In this document: one piece after another, positions 32,978 through 44,488 of the stretch
How the letters are laid out: each line of letters begins with the position of its first letter
How positions within the stretch are numbered: position 1 is the first letter of the stretch
NCBI GenBank assembly: GCA_025526915.1
Contig: JAHLKH010000112.1
Location: 1-64,000, forward strand
Length of the DNA: 64,000 nt
Direction of reading: 5' to 3'
Source: Entophlyctis helioformis
Lineage: Eukaryota > Chytridiomycota > Chytridiomycetes > Chytridiales > Chytriomycetaceae
Notes under the pieces: model-generated
What the model saw: the letters and a program-made list of their open reading frames with translations, nothing else
The model's database searches: none
What the model was told of the DNA's origin: nothing
Position numbers and translations under genes: made by a program

Positions 32978-34158
32978 ATGACGCCGCTGCCCAACTGGTA
33001 CTATCGCAACGCCTACTCGCCCGACAAGGACATGCCGAGCCTGGCCGGCAAGGTCGCCATTGTCACGGGCGGCAACACGGGCCTCGGCTTCGAGACGTGC
33101 CTTGCGCTGGCCCGCAACGGCGCGCACGTCTTCATGGCCAGCCGCTCCGAAGACCGTGCCCGCGAGGCCATTGCCAAGCTCAAGGAGACGGTGCCGTCGG
33201 CCAAGATCGAGTTTCTCAGGCTGGATCTGCAGGACATGAAGCAGACGCAGGATGCGGCCAAGTCGTTCCTTGCCAAGGGTCTGCCGCTGCACATTCTGGT
33301 CAACAACGCTGGCAAGTTGGTGCTGTTGTTGCTGCTGTTGTTGCTGCTGTTGCTGCTGCTGTTGCGGATGGCCGATCGTGCCTGTGTGGCGGCTGTTTCC
33401 GATGCCTGTGTGGCATTGGATGCATTGGATCGTGCGGATGGATGGAGGCACGGCTGACACGCTGCCATCGCGCGCTGCATCGCACGCTGCATCGCACGCT
33501 GCGTCACCCTGGCGGGTCCGGCGGCAGGCATCATGGCATGCCCCTTTGCGCTCACCAAGGACGGCATCGAGACGCAGATCGGCACCAACCACGTCGGCCA
33601 CTTTGTCTTCACCACCACGCTCCTGCCCGCGCTGCAGAAGCAGACGCCGTCGCGTGTCGTCAACGTCAGCTCATACGGCCACACGTTCACTCCCAAGGAA
33701 GGTATCAACTTTGACAGGATCAACGACGAGACGTTCCTGTCGGCGTGGGCCCGCTACGGCCAGTCCAAGCTGGCCAACATCCTGTTCTCGCGCGGCCTCG
33801 ACAGCGCTTTGGCGACAGCGGCATCTACGTCAACTCGCTGCACCCGGGCGTTGTGCACACGGAGCTGATGCGCGGACCCAAGGATCTCTACAGCATGTCC
33901 AGCGGCATCCTGTCCGTGTTTGGATACATCACGGACACGCTGTCGTACCTGACATCGCTGACGGCCAAGCAGGGAGCGCTCACGCAGATCTACCTCGCGA
34001 CGTCGCCAGACGTGGTCGAGAAGGGCATCCGCGGCAAGTACTTTGTGCCGTTTGCGACCGAGGCGACCACCTCTGCGCAGGCCAACGACGATGCACTGGC
34101 AGACAAGCTGTGGGAGTGGAGCGAGAAGATGGTTGCCGAGAAGCTGGGCAAGGCGTGA
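32978..34158 (+). pseudogene. SDR gene, copy 2, frameshifted
   Basis: Exons 32978-33311 and 33528-34158 match the intact SDR at 20389-21571, including the GC-AG intron and CTG repeat. One A is missing near 33802 (GACAGCGC for GACAAGCGC), shifting frame after YGQSKLANILFSRGLD. The active-site residues precede the break, but about 115 C-terminal residues are lost. The single-base nature leaves consensus error possible. Confidence 0.8.
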
Positions 34159-34852
34159 GCACAGGGAGGAATGTGTGAGATGGTGCTGGACAGCATGGCT
34201 GTCGAATGAACAAGAGCTGCCAGAGGGTTGGTGGCGAATGCGATCACAGGGATGGACAGGAGGCAGCGTGAATGGCACTGTGCACAGATGCATGCACAGA
34301 TGCATGCACAGCGAGGCGATGGTGAGGGAGGGAGCGAGAGTAGCACCAGCGACGATCGCACTGCGCAAGCAACTGCTGGCACACAGACAACCCCGCCGGA
34401 TGCAGCCGTGCATTCAGCCGCAAGCCCGCCAGCCAGCACGCCAGCCAACCACTCGCGCACGCACGATCCCGTGCCGCTGTGTGCGTCGAGTCAGCCAGCC
34501 AAGCGAGAGCCAGCAGTGCACACTCGGCGAGTTCCCATTGGCCGCAGCTGCCCGCACAGCACCGGCAGAATCCCGTCGAACGCCGAAACACAGCACCAAA
34601 CAACACAGCCGCACACAGCACCACTCAGCACCACTCCGCACCGCACGAATTCAGCATCAACATTCATCCCAGCGGCGCCGTGTGTCAGCCTGCCCGACGG
34701 CTCCGCTGCAGCCAATCAGCGCCTGCCAGCCCGCCACTGGCCGCCCTCCCGTCACCGCACGTCACTCGCCTGACTCGCCTGACTGGACCCGCCGCCCGCC
34801 CGTCTGCCGCAAAGTGAAAGAAAAGTGCCGCCGTGCACACCGCCGTGCTGCG

Positions 34853-34860
34853 TATAAAAG
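34853..34860 (+). promoter_or_regulatory. TATA box of the small Ser/Ala gene (copy 2)
   Basis: TATAAAAG, 137 bp before ATG 34997, identical to copy 1. Confidence 0.7.
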
Positions 34861-34996
34861 CGACCACGCGGTCGCCCTCCATGCGGTCGTCACCAACTCC
34901 AAGCACTCCAAGCCTCTGCCCGCCCTCACGCCTCCCGGCCCCGCACATACCACAACCCGCACTCGCAGCCACAGCACACTCGCCCCGCCAGCCAAC

Positions 34997-35263
34997 ATGA
35001 TCGCCTACAACGCCAACGCCTTTGCCCTCTACTCTGGCTTCCCGCCCGTCACGGCCCGCACCGTTGCTGCCAAGCCGTCGTCGTCGTCTGCGTCGATTGC
35101 CTCGTCGGCCGCCGGCTCGACCACTGGCGCCTCGTCGTCTGCCTCGTCGTCGTCGGCCTCGTCGTCGTCGTCGATCAAGAGCAGCAGCAAGCGCCTGAGC
35201 ACCCTTGAGCTCGCGCAGACCAACATTGCTCCGTCTGTCGTCATGTCCGGCCGTCTCTACTGA
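34997..35263 (+). CDS. Small Ser/Ala-rich protein of 88 residues (copy 2)
   Basis: Identical in translation to the gene at 22410-22676, with the same TATA box, leader and 3' flank. Both copies appear intact, so the dosage may be doubled. It is convergent with the membrane-protein gene that ends at 35577. Function unknown. Confidence 0.65.
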   Translation: MIAYNANAFALYSGFPPVTARTVAAKPSSSSASIASSAAGSTTGASSSASSSSASSSSSIKSSSKRLSTLELAQTNIAPSVVMSGRLY

Positions 35264-35576
35264 GCGTTCTCCTGCGGTCTCTTCTCTCTCGCTTCTCTCC
35301 TGCTGAGCGTGTGATCGTCTCCAGCATCCAAGCCGCCGTCCCTCCACTCATGCCACCAGCGCATTCCCACTCCACTCCACACCAACTCCCATATCATAAC
35401 TTATCCTATCATTATGTCCCGCCTCGCACTATCATTATGTCCGTCCATCCCTATCTATCCCATCCAACTCTCTCGTCTGCCATCCATCTTTACAGCCATC
35501 AATAACAACCAGCATTGCGACTTGTGACTCTGTTGTCTTGCTTGCAAGTTCCTTTATTGTTCTATATTACTGTGCG

Positions 35577-37097
35577 CTACTGTGCATTCCTGGTCATGAC
35601 AACAGCGCTGTCGCCCAGTGCGATGGACTCGTGTGCACCAAAGCTGTGCACAGGCGGCGGCATCGGCAGCACAAACGACGGCCAGATGGACGACCAGTTG
35701 GTGATGGCAGGTGCAGCTGCCGCTGCCGCTGCATAGTCCATAGCAGCGTCAATGCCGTTGCCGCTGTGCGTGCCTGGCACCGATCCCACAAGGTATGTGA
35801 GCACGGGAGGCGGACCCGACTCGGTGCCGTCGACTGGCACGCGCGTCTGCACCTGAGCCTGCATTGCTGGCGGTGCCAGGCCGCCATTGTGGTCGTTGCC
35901 CGACGGCGCGAACTGGAACGCGCGCCAGAATGCAGACCCAAGGGGAGCAGGCACGTGTACATCGCCGCCGCGACCACCACCGTTGCGAGAGTCGTATCCT
36001 GAGCGTGCGGCTGCTGATCCCTGCAATGCGTGCCGTCTGCGTGGCTGGACTGTCGAGCCAGGATACATCCGCTCGACAACCTGGCGCAGCGACTCGACAA
36101 TCGAAAAGGTCACGACGGCAGAGCAGCTGGCCAGGATCGTGAGCGTGAGACCCGACAGCTGCGATGGCTGCCATGGATTCGTCTGCGGCTCGACAAACGA
36201 CGATGACTCTGGCTCGAGATGGAAGAGGCAGAGGAGCAGCGTGTATGCGATCGCAAAGACGGATGCGAGGATCATCAATACTCTGAAGCCCCGACGCAGC
36301 TGTGGTGTTTCCCGGTGCAGCGACCGGTTGCCCTCAATGAGCATGATGTTGACAAACGCCGACGACAGCGCGAGAACCGATGATCCAAAGACTCGGCCCG
36401 ACGTCAGAAGCGTGTGTGGATTTGACAGGTTGGCGACGACGTCTGCTGCATGGAGGACGTTCTGTGGAGCAGGCAGCAGCATGCCAAACGCACACACGAT
36501 CGTTGCAAGCGTGCCTACAGAAACGAGCAGCTGAACAGTAGCGATCAGGGACGGCGATGGCTGCTTGGGGAACCCGGACATCAGGGACGCTGTTGTGTTT
36601 GTCAATGTGGATTCGCCAGCGTGGGTGGATCGACTGGTCGTTGCTGTTGATGCAGTGGTTGCAAACGAAGCGCCAGCAGCGACCGTCGAGGTGTGTGGCA
36701 CTGCCTGCTGCGGTTGCTGCGGTTGCTGCGGTTGCTGCGGTTGTTGTCGTTGCCGTTGTTGCTGCATCTGCAGTGCGGCGTTGAGGAATGGGCAGCTGAG
36801 CACCACGACTGTCTCCAGTTGTACCAGAACGACCAGGCCAAGCAGCAGGTCGACACAGGCCAGTCGAACGACGTCGAGCGCTGGTGCACCATCATCAAGG
36901 CTTGGCAGCAGGCCTGCGACGGATGAGGTGACGATGGCCGGCAGCACCGTGACGCAGGCCGCAACGAGGAGCAGCGAGTGCCGGCCGGTGTGTGTGCCGA
37001 GGCTGCGAGACAGGAGGAGGCGCACCAGGAACAGCGCAGCCACAGCGGCAACGAGGACCGCTGCTTCGAGGTGCAGCAGGTCTGGAATCGACAACAT
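35577..37097 (-). CDS. Polytopic membrane protein, about seven segments (intact copy)
   Basis: 506 codons from ATG 37097. Hydrophobic segments: LEAAVLVAAVAALFLVRLLL, LLLVAACVTVLPAIVTSSVA, VDLLLGLVVLVQLETVVVL, LIATVQLLVSVGTLATIVCA, VFGSSVLALSSAFVNIML, VLMILASVFAIAYTLLLCLF and LTLTILASCSAVVTFSIV. A Gln/Pro run (QQQRQRQQPQQPQQP) lies in the loop after segment 3. The C-terminal tail is long, Pro/Ala-rich and probably cytosolic. Seven segments with a long tail suggest a receptor-like topology, but I recognise no family. Its 3' 620 bp lie in duplication copy 2. The same-strand FUSC-like gene ends 100 bp upstream. Confidence 0.75.
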   Translation of the reverse strand: MLSIPDLLHLEAAVLVAAVAALFLVRLLLSRSLGTHTGRHSLLLVAACVTVLPAIVTSSVAGLLPSLDDGAPALDVVRLACVDLLLGLVVLVQLETVVVLSCPFLNAALQMQQQRQRQQPQQPQQPQQPQQAVPHTSTVAAGASFATTASTATTSRSTHAGESTLTNTTASLMSGFPKQPSPSLIATVQLLVSVGTLATIVCAFGMLLPAPQNVLHAADVVANLSNPHTLLTSGRVFGSSVLALSSAFVNIMLIEGNRSLHRETPQLRRGFRVLMILASVFAIAYTLLLCLFHLEPESSSFVEPQTNPWQPSQLSGLTLTILASCSAVVTFSIVESLRQVVERMYPGSTVQPRRRHALQGSAAARSGYDSRNGGGRGGDVHVPAPLGSAFWRAFQFAPSGNDHNGGLAPPAMQAQVQTRVPVDGTESGPPPVLTYLVGSVPGTHSGNGIDAAMDYAAAAAAAPAITNWSSIWPSFVLPMPPPVHSFGAHESIALGDSAVVMTRNAQ

Positions 37098-37196
37098 GTG
37101 TTTGCGGGTTGAAATTTTACGTTGGGACCGATCCATGAAGACCGAGCCCATGAGGCGCCAAAAAAGGGGCCGGCGCGCCGAGTGGCAGCATCCCCC

Positions 37197-39814
37197 TTAC
37201 GACATGTTCATTCCAGACTCGATGACGGCCGCGAGGTTGACGAGACACTGCAGGAACGACAGCGCAAAGTGGTTCCAGTTGGCCCAGTCCTTCTCCGAGT
37301 ACGCTGCAGACTGCATCGCGGCGACATGCAGCCGCGCCTGCTCTTTGCGAAACACCTCGATCGTCATGTACGTGGCATCGCGCAGCAGCGGCAGGATGTC
37401 GGGACTCAGCAGCTGTGGGTCTTGGTCGTGGATCTCTGGCGCAATGAGCCGTCGCTGGAACACCCTTGCTGTCGTGCGCATGATGGTGTCGAGCATGTCA
37501 ATCAGGACATGGAGCCGGTCCTCAAGCGCGAGGTGCAGGGCACAGCTGTCGGTCGTCCACATGCGGCCGTACACCATCGTGACCGTCAGGTAAAAGATGC
37601 GCTCGATGCCCTGCAGACACGCGGCTGCATGCGCCGTTACCTTCTTCTCGCCCGGCGACAAGAAGATCTCGTCCAGTGCATTCTCAACCAGCACGCGCAG
37701 CTTCTCAATCTCGCGCGAGATGAGGTCAGCTTGCATGAGCGCATGATCGCGAAAGAGCGACATTGAAAAAGGAGGCTGTGCAGTGCTGCTGCTGTTGCTA
37801 CCGCTGTTGCTGCCGTTTGTATCCTGCGTCTGTGGCAATCCATTGCTACCTGGCTCGCAATCCTGGCCATGGCTGCCGTTGTGGTCTCCATCCATGTACG
37901 ATGCATGCACATACGCCTGCAGGTCGGCAATCTGCATCATCACAATGCCAAACTTTTCCGGCAGCCGAGTCGATGCACGCTCTGGAAGCACAAACGTCGA
38001 GACAACAAAGGATATCGCCACGCCCGTGATGACAAGCCCGATGCGGTACATGGCCGAGTCGTAGAACGGCCGCAGGTAAAACGGGACATCAGGGTCCCAG
38101 TCCTCACGATGCACAGGATCCGCATACTCGCCCAGCACGACAATCAGAATGGTCATGCCCATGATCAGGTACACGTACGCCTCGCGTGGGTTGTGGATTT
38201 TTCTGTAGTTGAGAATGAAGATCCCCACGAATATGCTCGATGCGAGAAAGTACGGCTTGTAGTCGCACTGCAGACAGGGCGGCGGGAGTGCAAATGCCGA
38301 TGCAACAAACACTAGGCCGATGAAACCGCCAATGAGCGTGCCGAGGATCCGCTGCATGGCTTTGCGCAGGAACCCGCCATAGGTCGACTCGTACGTCATG
38401 GCAACTGTGATGGCCGCCCACCCTTTGCCTTTGATGGGTTTGCGCAGCACATCGACAAACGTCAGCAGCGTGGCAAGCGTGATGGCGACTGAGATCTGGA
38501 ACGCGTGGCGGAATGCGCGGTTGCGTGCAAACTCGAACCGCACGCGTCGCCGCAGTCGAGCGAGCGGACCAAGTCTGGCTGGCTTTGGCCCTGCTGCTGC
38601 CTTTGCTGCTGCTGTTACTGCTGATGATGAATGTGTTGTCTGCGGTGCTTCAAATCCAGGCAATGATGGCTGCCCTTCGTCGTCAGTCGAGCTGAGCAAC
38701 GGACGCCCCTCCTCCTCGTCACCGCTGCGGCTTGCTGTGTCATGACGTGTGTCAAGACCCATGGCACGTCCGGCGCGTTTCTTGAGCCGCTCGTTGAGAT
38801 CCGAAAGCGTTGCAAGCATGGTCTGGTATTCGTCTTCGAGTTCTGTTGCCGTTGCAGCAGCAGGCTCGCACGCTTCTGTCTGCGGTCTGGTATTGGCATC
38901 AGCCTGTGCGAGTCCTTGCGCAGCATTGCCAGCCGACGATACCGACGACGACGAGCTGACACCCGCTGGAATCGATATGGACGAGAATGACGACCCGCGG
39001 GCTGCTCGGCTTGGCGAGAGGATCTCTGTCCATTGCCGTGCAAGTCCTCGCAACAGTTTGCTGCCACGGCGATCGTTGGAGTCAAACCCAGATCCAGCAG
39101 CCGATCCAGCCGGCTGCGCAGTGCCAGATGCAAAGTGCGCCTGGAGTTGCTTGACAGATGCTTGGAACTCTTGGCGACGCTCGAGCACTTCCGAGACGAG
39201 TGCCATGAGCGGGTCGTCCTGGCGCAAAGGCTGCGGTTGTCGATCCGGATCTGCTGGCCGCCGTGGCGTCTGGTCTTGATCGGATGAATCCCACGCTGGT
39301 CGCCCTCGAACGACCAGCTCTGGACACTCTGCGGACTCGGCGATCTCCAGTGCTCATCAGGATGCATCATCACTGCTGGCATGCTCTGTCTGTTGGAGCG
39401 ATGCCGGCTGAAGTTGCCGTGTATCCTGGCCATGGGCAGCGGAGGCACAGCGGGGGGCGGGCCGGCCATGCGGACAGCGTTGGACCGCATCGGCTCTCGA
39501 CCAGGCACCAAGCCAGACAACGTCCCAGGACTCGTTCCAATGTCGTTCATGACAGGCGGTGTCCGCATCGGCTCTGGGCTGGACATGACAGGCCGTGTGC
39601 TCGGTTGGATGCCGTCGCTGCCCGAACTACCTGCACTGCTCGAGAGGGGACGAGTGCTTGTCACATTCAACGACGGCTGCTGCTGCTGCTGTGGTCGTGG
39701 TGGCGACGTATTGGAAGCCCAGATATTCAGGGCAGACACCGTTGGCGTTGATGTCGCAAGGACCTCGGCATTGCTACCTGTGCTACTGCTGCTGCGTCTG
39801 TTCTGAGCACGCTG

Positions 39815-39853
<39 letters not shown>

Positions 39854-39889
39854 CTTCTCGGCAGTCGGGATGGTGCGCGGTCGCGACAT
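37197..39889 (-). CDS. FUSC/ALMT-like membrane transporter with long Q- and S-rich N-terminus (one apparent frameshift)
   Basis: From ATG 39889 a Gln tract (about 18 Q with few breaks) and Ser/Pro-rich tail lead to a membrane block: HAFQISVAITLATLLTFVDV, GKGWAAITVAMTYESTYGG, RILGTLIGGFIGLVFVASAF, YFLASSIFVGIFILNYRKI, AYVYLIMGMTILIVVLGEYA and RIGLVITGVAISFVVSTFVL. A second cytosolic helical domain runs to the stop. This six-helix block plus helical tail is typical of the fusaric acid resistance/aluminium-activated malate transporter superfamily, which moves organic anions. The N-terminal exon and the body are in different frames; the switch lies near 39245, where one base is missing or a small intron exists. 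Confidence 0.8.
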
Positions 39890-40261
39890 GGAGCACGTCG
39901 AGGAAACCTGCGCGAGGATGACGTCCTGCGATGTCTTGCGATACGCATTCGGGATATCGGGACACACCCAGGAAATGCTGTCGCTCTGTTTCCCTGCAGC
40001 TGTACTTTTCCCCTGTCTCAATCGTTCGTTTATTGACCCCAACACTCTCTTGTGCGAGTCATTGAGGCCTGCTGTCGCGCCAGCCCTTCAGCCCTGCAGC
40101 CCACCTTATCTCTCCAGCTTGCCATCTCTCCAGCTCGCCAGTCAATCTGTACGTGTCCAAAATCGGCCCGTCATCGACAGAGTCATTTGGCCCGATATTC
40201 AGTAAAGCCGCACCAGCTTCTGTACCAAAGCGCTGCATTTTGATCCGCCAGCATTGCAGCG
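39890..40261. promoter_or_regulatory. Divergent promoter region, FUSC-like and 7TM-RGS gene 1
   Basis: 372 bp between two divergent ATGs. Contains a few CAGCTTGCCATCTCTCCAGC-like repeats near 40110-40140 and no clear TATA box. Confidence 0.4.
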
Positions 40262-42063
40262 ATGTCTTCATGGATAGTGCCCAAGGGCGTCGCATTTGCG
40301 GTCCAGGCAACGCTGCTGCTACTCGGAGTCCCCGCCATGGCCTACTTTCGCCATGAGACCGCCATTGCTTCGAGAACATGGACACTCCGCATTGTGTCGT
40401 TTGCGCTGCAGATCTCGGCTGCTATTCTTGACCTGGCCGTGACGGTCAATAGAACGATGGATGCGGCGACGTATCGGCGCATCTTCATGATCCGGTTTGC
40501 CCTGGGTGAGTTACTCATTCTGCGCATCTACCGTCTCTCTTCTACAAACGCAGCCGCCTGTCCACTGTTGGTATCTGTGCCTCTATCTCTCCCCCTCTGT
40601 CTTTGTGTTCCGCGTCTCCCTGGCGCATTTTCTTGCATCGCCATCACCGCGACCGAAATGGCAAGCATCTGACGCCTGCCCACTGTACGCTCAGCACCGA
40701 TCATTCTCGCGACATACCTGCCGCTGTTTGTCCGCCACTACTCTGTCCTTCGAACAACGCGGCTCCAAGCAGAGCTGTCCAAGCAGGTTGGCGACACGGG
40801 CTTCTTGGATGAGCAAAAGGCCGTCTCTCTGCGCAAGCAAGTCTCGTTGTCGCGCCAGCTGTCAAGCGAACGCGCGTCGTGGCTGGTGTTTGCCACTCTG
40901 GCCGCAGTGGTGATCGCTATCACAGCGTCCATCGACTCGACATTCAGCATGGCCAACTTTGACGCGAATGTGCATACCGGATACGAGGTCATTGTCAATA
41001 TCCTTGGCGTTGTGATTTTAGGCGTCACCACCTTGTTCCTCGCATCGTACATTTTCAGGTACGTTCCGCTGTTGAAGTGCATGGAATCTAACCAGCGACT
41101 GACAGTGCCACCATGCACGATACATGGATCGCATTGATATAGTGCCCCAAACGACAACTACCACATGAAGTCCATGATCATTGCGCTGATTGTTATCCGT
41201 GATGCGAGCATGATTGTGCAGTTTGCTGCCAACAACGCTCCAAGCGACGTGTTCGTGGTTGTTGACTATTGGTAAGTCAATCTATTCTCGACACGTACAA
41301 AGACCCAGTGCGCTGACATGCGCCTGCCTGCATCACGCATGGATGCAAACATACCAGTGAGGTGTTCATCTTGCCCATCCTGGTGTACATTGTCGAGATT
41401 GTGCTTCCGCTGCTGGTCGTGGTGCGCAACAAGCGAATCAAGGTTGAAGTGTCAGTGCCGTCCAAGGAACGTCTCGCCCAACGCCGCATGTCGATCGTGC
41501 CACCTCCCTCGCAGCGCCTGTCGTCATCAAGCGCCGGTGCGGGCGGCGGCAATGGAGAAATCACGGCAGCGCATATCCTGCAGATCATTCTGACCACTGC
41601 GGACTTGAATGAGGCGTTTGAAAAGTTCATGGCCAAGGAGTACTGTCTCGAGAACCTGCTGTTCCTGCGCACCATCGAAAAGTACAACCGTGTCGTGGCC
41701 ATTGGCAGCGTGCAGGAAGCTGCACAGTTGCGCAACTACATTGCGAACGAGTTTATCGCAACAAAATCGCCCAACGAGGTGGGTCGCTTTGCACAGGATC
41801 GCTGCGAGATCGCCTGCATGCTCAAACGCACAGACTGACTTGGGTGTCTATGCGCATAGCTCAACATTCCGTCGATGCTGCGCAAAGAGTGTCTCGAGGA
41901 GATCGAGCAGGCCAACAAGGCCAGAGACATTGGCCGGACCGTGTTCTATGACGCAGAAGAGCATGTTCGCCACATTGTGATTGCGAACAGCCTGGCCCGG
42001 TTCCAAAAGACGGACGTGTACAAGCAGCTGTACAAGGATCCCACGCAGCAGACCCAACAGTAG
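40262..42063 (+). CDS. Seven-transmembrane RGS protein 1
   Basis: Exons 40262-40505, 40695-41058, 41143-41271, 41358-41778 and 41860-42063 give 453 codons in phase. Membrane segments include VPKGVAFAVQATLLLLGVPA, LVFATLAAVVIAITASI, VIVNILGVVILGVTTLFLAS, MIIALIVIRDASMIVQFA and VFILPILVYIVEIVLPLLVV. The C-terminal RGS domain begins ILTTADLNEAFEKFMAKEYC, continues ENLLFLRTIEKY and ends FYDAEEHVRHIVIANSLARF. RGS domains speed GTP hydrolysis by G-alpha; the 7TM-RGS fusion (as in plant RGS1 and fungal GprK-type proteins) suggests a ligand-regulated brake on G-protein signalling. Paralogous to the gene at 47841. Confidence 0.85.
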
Positions 42064-42318
42064 AATATCCCTTCATCTCTGACACAATAACAACCGCCCT
42101 TCTTCCTTCCTTGTTCGTCTTGACCGATCCAGCGTGCAGTCACGTGATGTGACACGTGACACGTCGTCCATTCCACATCGATTTGTCGACAAAGGCCGAC
42201 CTCCGACACACCAAACGGGCCACATAGCTGCAGGTTGGTGACGAAGCGCACTTGTGGGTGTGCGTCGTGTGCTGGTGATCCGTGCAGGCTGCTGACCCTC
42301 CCGTTGCCCCACAGTGCC

Positions 42319-44379
42319 ATGGACGGTGAACCCACTTCCCTGTTTCCGGATATCAATGCTGGGCTGGATGCCTCGGCCACATCTGCCGCAGCAGTGTCGG
42401 CGCTGGCAGCCGCCTCTCAAGACCCGTCGCACGACCTTGTGCAGGTGTGTGTTTGCTGCGGGCGTATTGTCGAGGCCGTGCCATGTTGGCGGGTGCGCAG
42501 CTGCTGGCTCGGCGGCCGGCTGAGGCTGCAGGGCTTGCAGCGGCCATCCGTCGGGCCAGAGACAGCGGCTCTGCCGACTCTGCCAGTTGACTGACTGGCT
42601 CATGAACTGCGGCGATGGCGGCGGCGGCGGATGTCGGCTGGTCGGCTGGTCGGCTGGTCGGTCGGCTGGTCGGTGACAACGAGCAGCTCGTCCACAAGCT
42701 TGTTGCAGACAATATGACGATGCAGGCGGCTCTCACCGAGTCGACCGGCAAGTACCAGGACCTGGAGCATCGCATGGGCAAGCTGCAGCTCGAGGTTGCG
42801 CAGCTGTATGCGCTGCTGACCCCGACTCAGCTCAAGGTGCTGCAACGCTTCCAGCAGTTCCACCACCAGCAGCAGCACCAGCACCAGCAGCATCAACAGC
42901 AGCAGCAGTCGGGACAGCAGGCAATGGACGATCCTGCGCATCAACTGCAGCATCACAGCCAAGACCAGATGGATGTGGGCATCAAGAAGGACGACGCTGC
43001 CGACTTTCTGAACAATGGGGGGCTCGTTGATCCGACAGGCATGTGAGTCAGCCCCTGCCCCTCAGCACATCTAGGCGCTGGCTTGCCGCATCCTCCTCCG
43101 TCAAGCAAAGCTAATCCGCTCCTGCCGGCGATCCAACCCGTCCAGGTTGCTGTCGGGCGACGGCGATGGCAACGACGAGTGGCCGGCAATCGTGCTGGGC
43201 GGCCACCCGGCGTCCGCCATGTACTCGCACCTGACGTCCAAGGACATTGGCCGAGAGCCAATAGACAAGCGGACAGGCATCCAGCCGATCCTGGACACGT
43301 TTGACAGCAAGCTCATCAACAAGCTCGTGTCCGACCTCACCGATGAGGAGCGGACGATCATTCTCAACCAGCTGCGCTCCAATGTCACGACGGGAACGGC
43401 ACGAAAGATTGCGACCAAGGGTCTGCCAAAGGTCATGGTCACAGAGCTCAAGCTTCTCAAGATGCGGCTGGCCGAACAAGGGCTCGATGCCGTGCTTCGC
43501 TCAGTTGTCATGGAAGAGTCTGCGTGAGTCTGTGCTTGCATGCAGTCCCATCTACACTGCGAGCCTCGCAGGCTGACTCGTGTGTGCATTGACGGTCCTG
43601 TGGGCTGGGCATGCAGCCACGGTCTGGACTTGCAGCAGGACAGCGTGCTTTGCAAGGTGCTGGACGCCCAAGGCGAGCCCATGGACAGCGACTCGATCAA
43701 AATCTCGCATCGTGTGCGCACCATTTCTTGGTCGTACATTCGCGGATGGCTGACCGACTTTATCAACTTTGGCAACATGCCCGTTGGCGAGTTTATCCTT
43801 TGCTACACGCGGTAAGACATGCGACCCCTGTGTTCTTGACAATGCTGCTGGCGTGCTGGCGTTCTGCGTGCTGACAGGACCCTTTAGATTCTTTGTCGGC
43901 GTCAAGAACTTCCTGTACAACAAGAACGCACTGATGTACATCGGCAAGGGCAAGAGCAAATCTGACGAGGCCGTTGGTGCGTAGATGCACACGCATGCAT
44001 TCATGCGGCTGGACACTCGCCAAGACGCGTTGCCGATGGGTGCTGACGTTGCACTGGCCAAACGACAGATGAGGATTTCGAGGAGCAAGACATTGCAGAA
44101 GGCGATGCCATGCCTGGATCGTCGGCCATCACGCCAAGGAGACGCGGCCGTCCCAGCAAGGCAAGCATGGCGCCAGCAGTCGGGATAGACATGCACGCCA
44201 ACACTCTGATGGGCGGCATCAGCAATCTGCCAAGTGAGGTCACAGGGGCCGCAGCAGCTGCCATGGCTGCGGCGGCGGCTGCTGCTGCCGTTGCAGCGTC
44301 TGCCGAAGAGCAGATGCCCAAGAACAAGCGCCGTCGGGCCGTCAAGGTCGAAGGAGTCGATCAGTCTGGCAGCGAGTGA
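42319..44379 (+). CDS. Q-rich, AT-hook nuclear-type protein, unknown function
   Basis: Six exons (42319-42444, 42687-43042, 43146-43523, 43617-43811, 43888-43976, 44069-44379) give 484 codons in phase. The order is an acidic N-terminus; a coiled-coil/leucine-zipper-like stretch (DLEHRMGKLQLEVAQLYALL); a Gln/His tract; a central helical region with LVSDLTDEERTIILNQL and GLPKVMVTELKLLKMRL; a compact segment RTISWSYIRGWLTDFINFGN and RFFVGVKNFLYNKNALMYIG; then an acidic patch, an AT-hook (PRRRGRPSK), poly-Ala and a basic KNKRRRAVK. A DNA-associated regulator is plausible; no family is recognised. Intron 1 holds GGTCGGCT repeats. Confidence 0.75.
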
Positions 44380-44488
44380 GCGGCCCTGCCATTGCAGCAC
44401 GCTGGCGGCCAAGCCGCACAACACACCGAAATGAACAGCCATTCACATTGATCGACCTTCCGCTGGATCTGCACACTTGACCACTTGG

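Larger units (their letters stand above)
32696..36192 (+). repeat. Segmental duplication, copy 2
   Basis: Direct repeat of 20107-23606. The left edge falls inside the ITC1 coding sequence, so copy 2 starts with an orphan ITC1 tail. The right edge continues smoothly into the intact membrane-protein gene. Differences seen: short indels near 33476, a missing base near 33802 and another near 35493. Confidence 0.95.
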
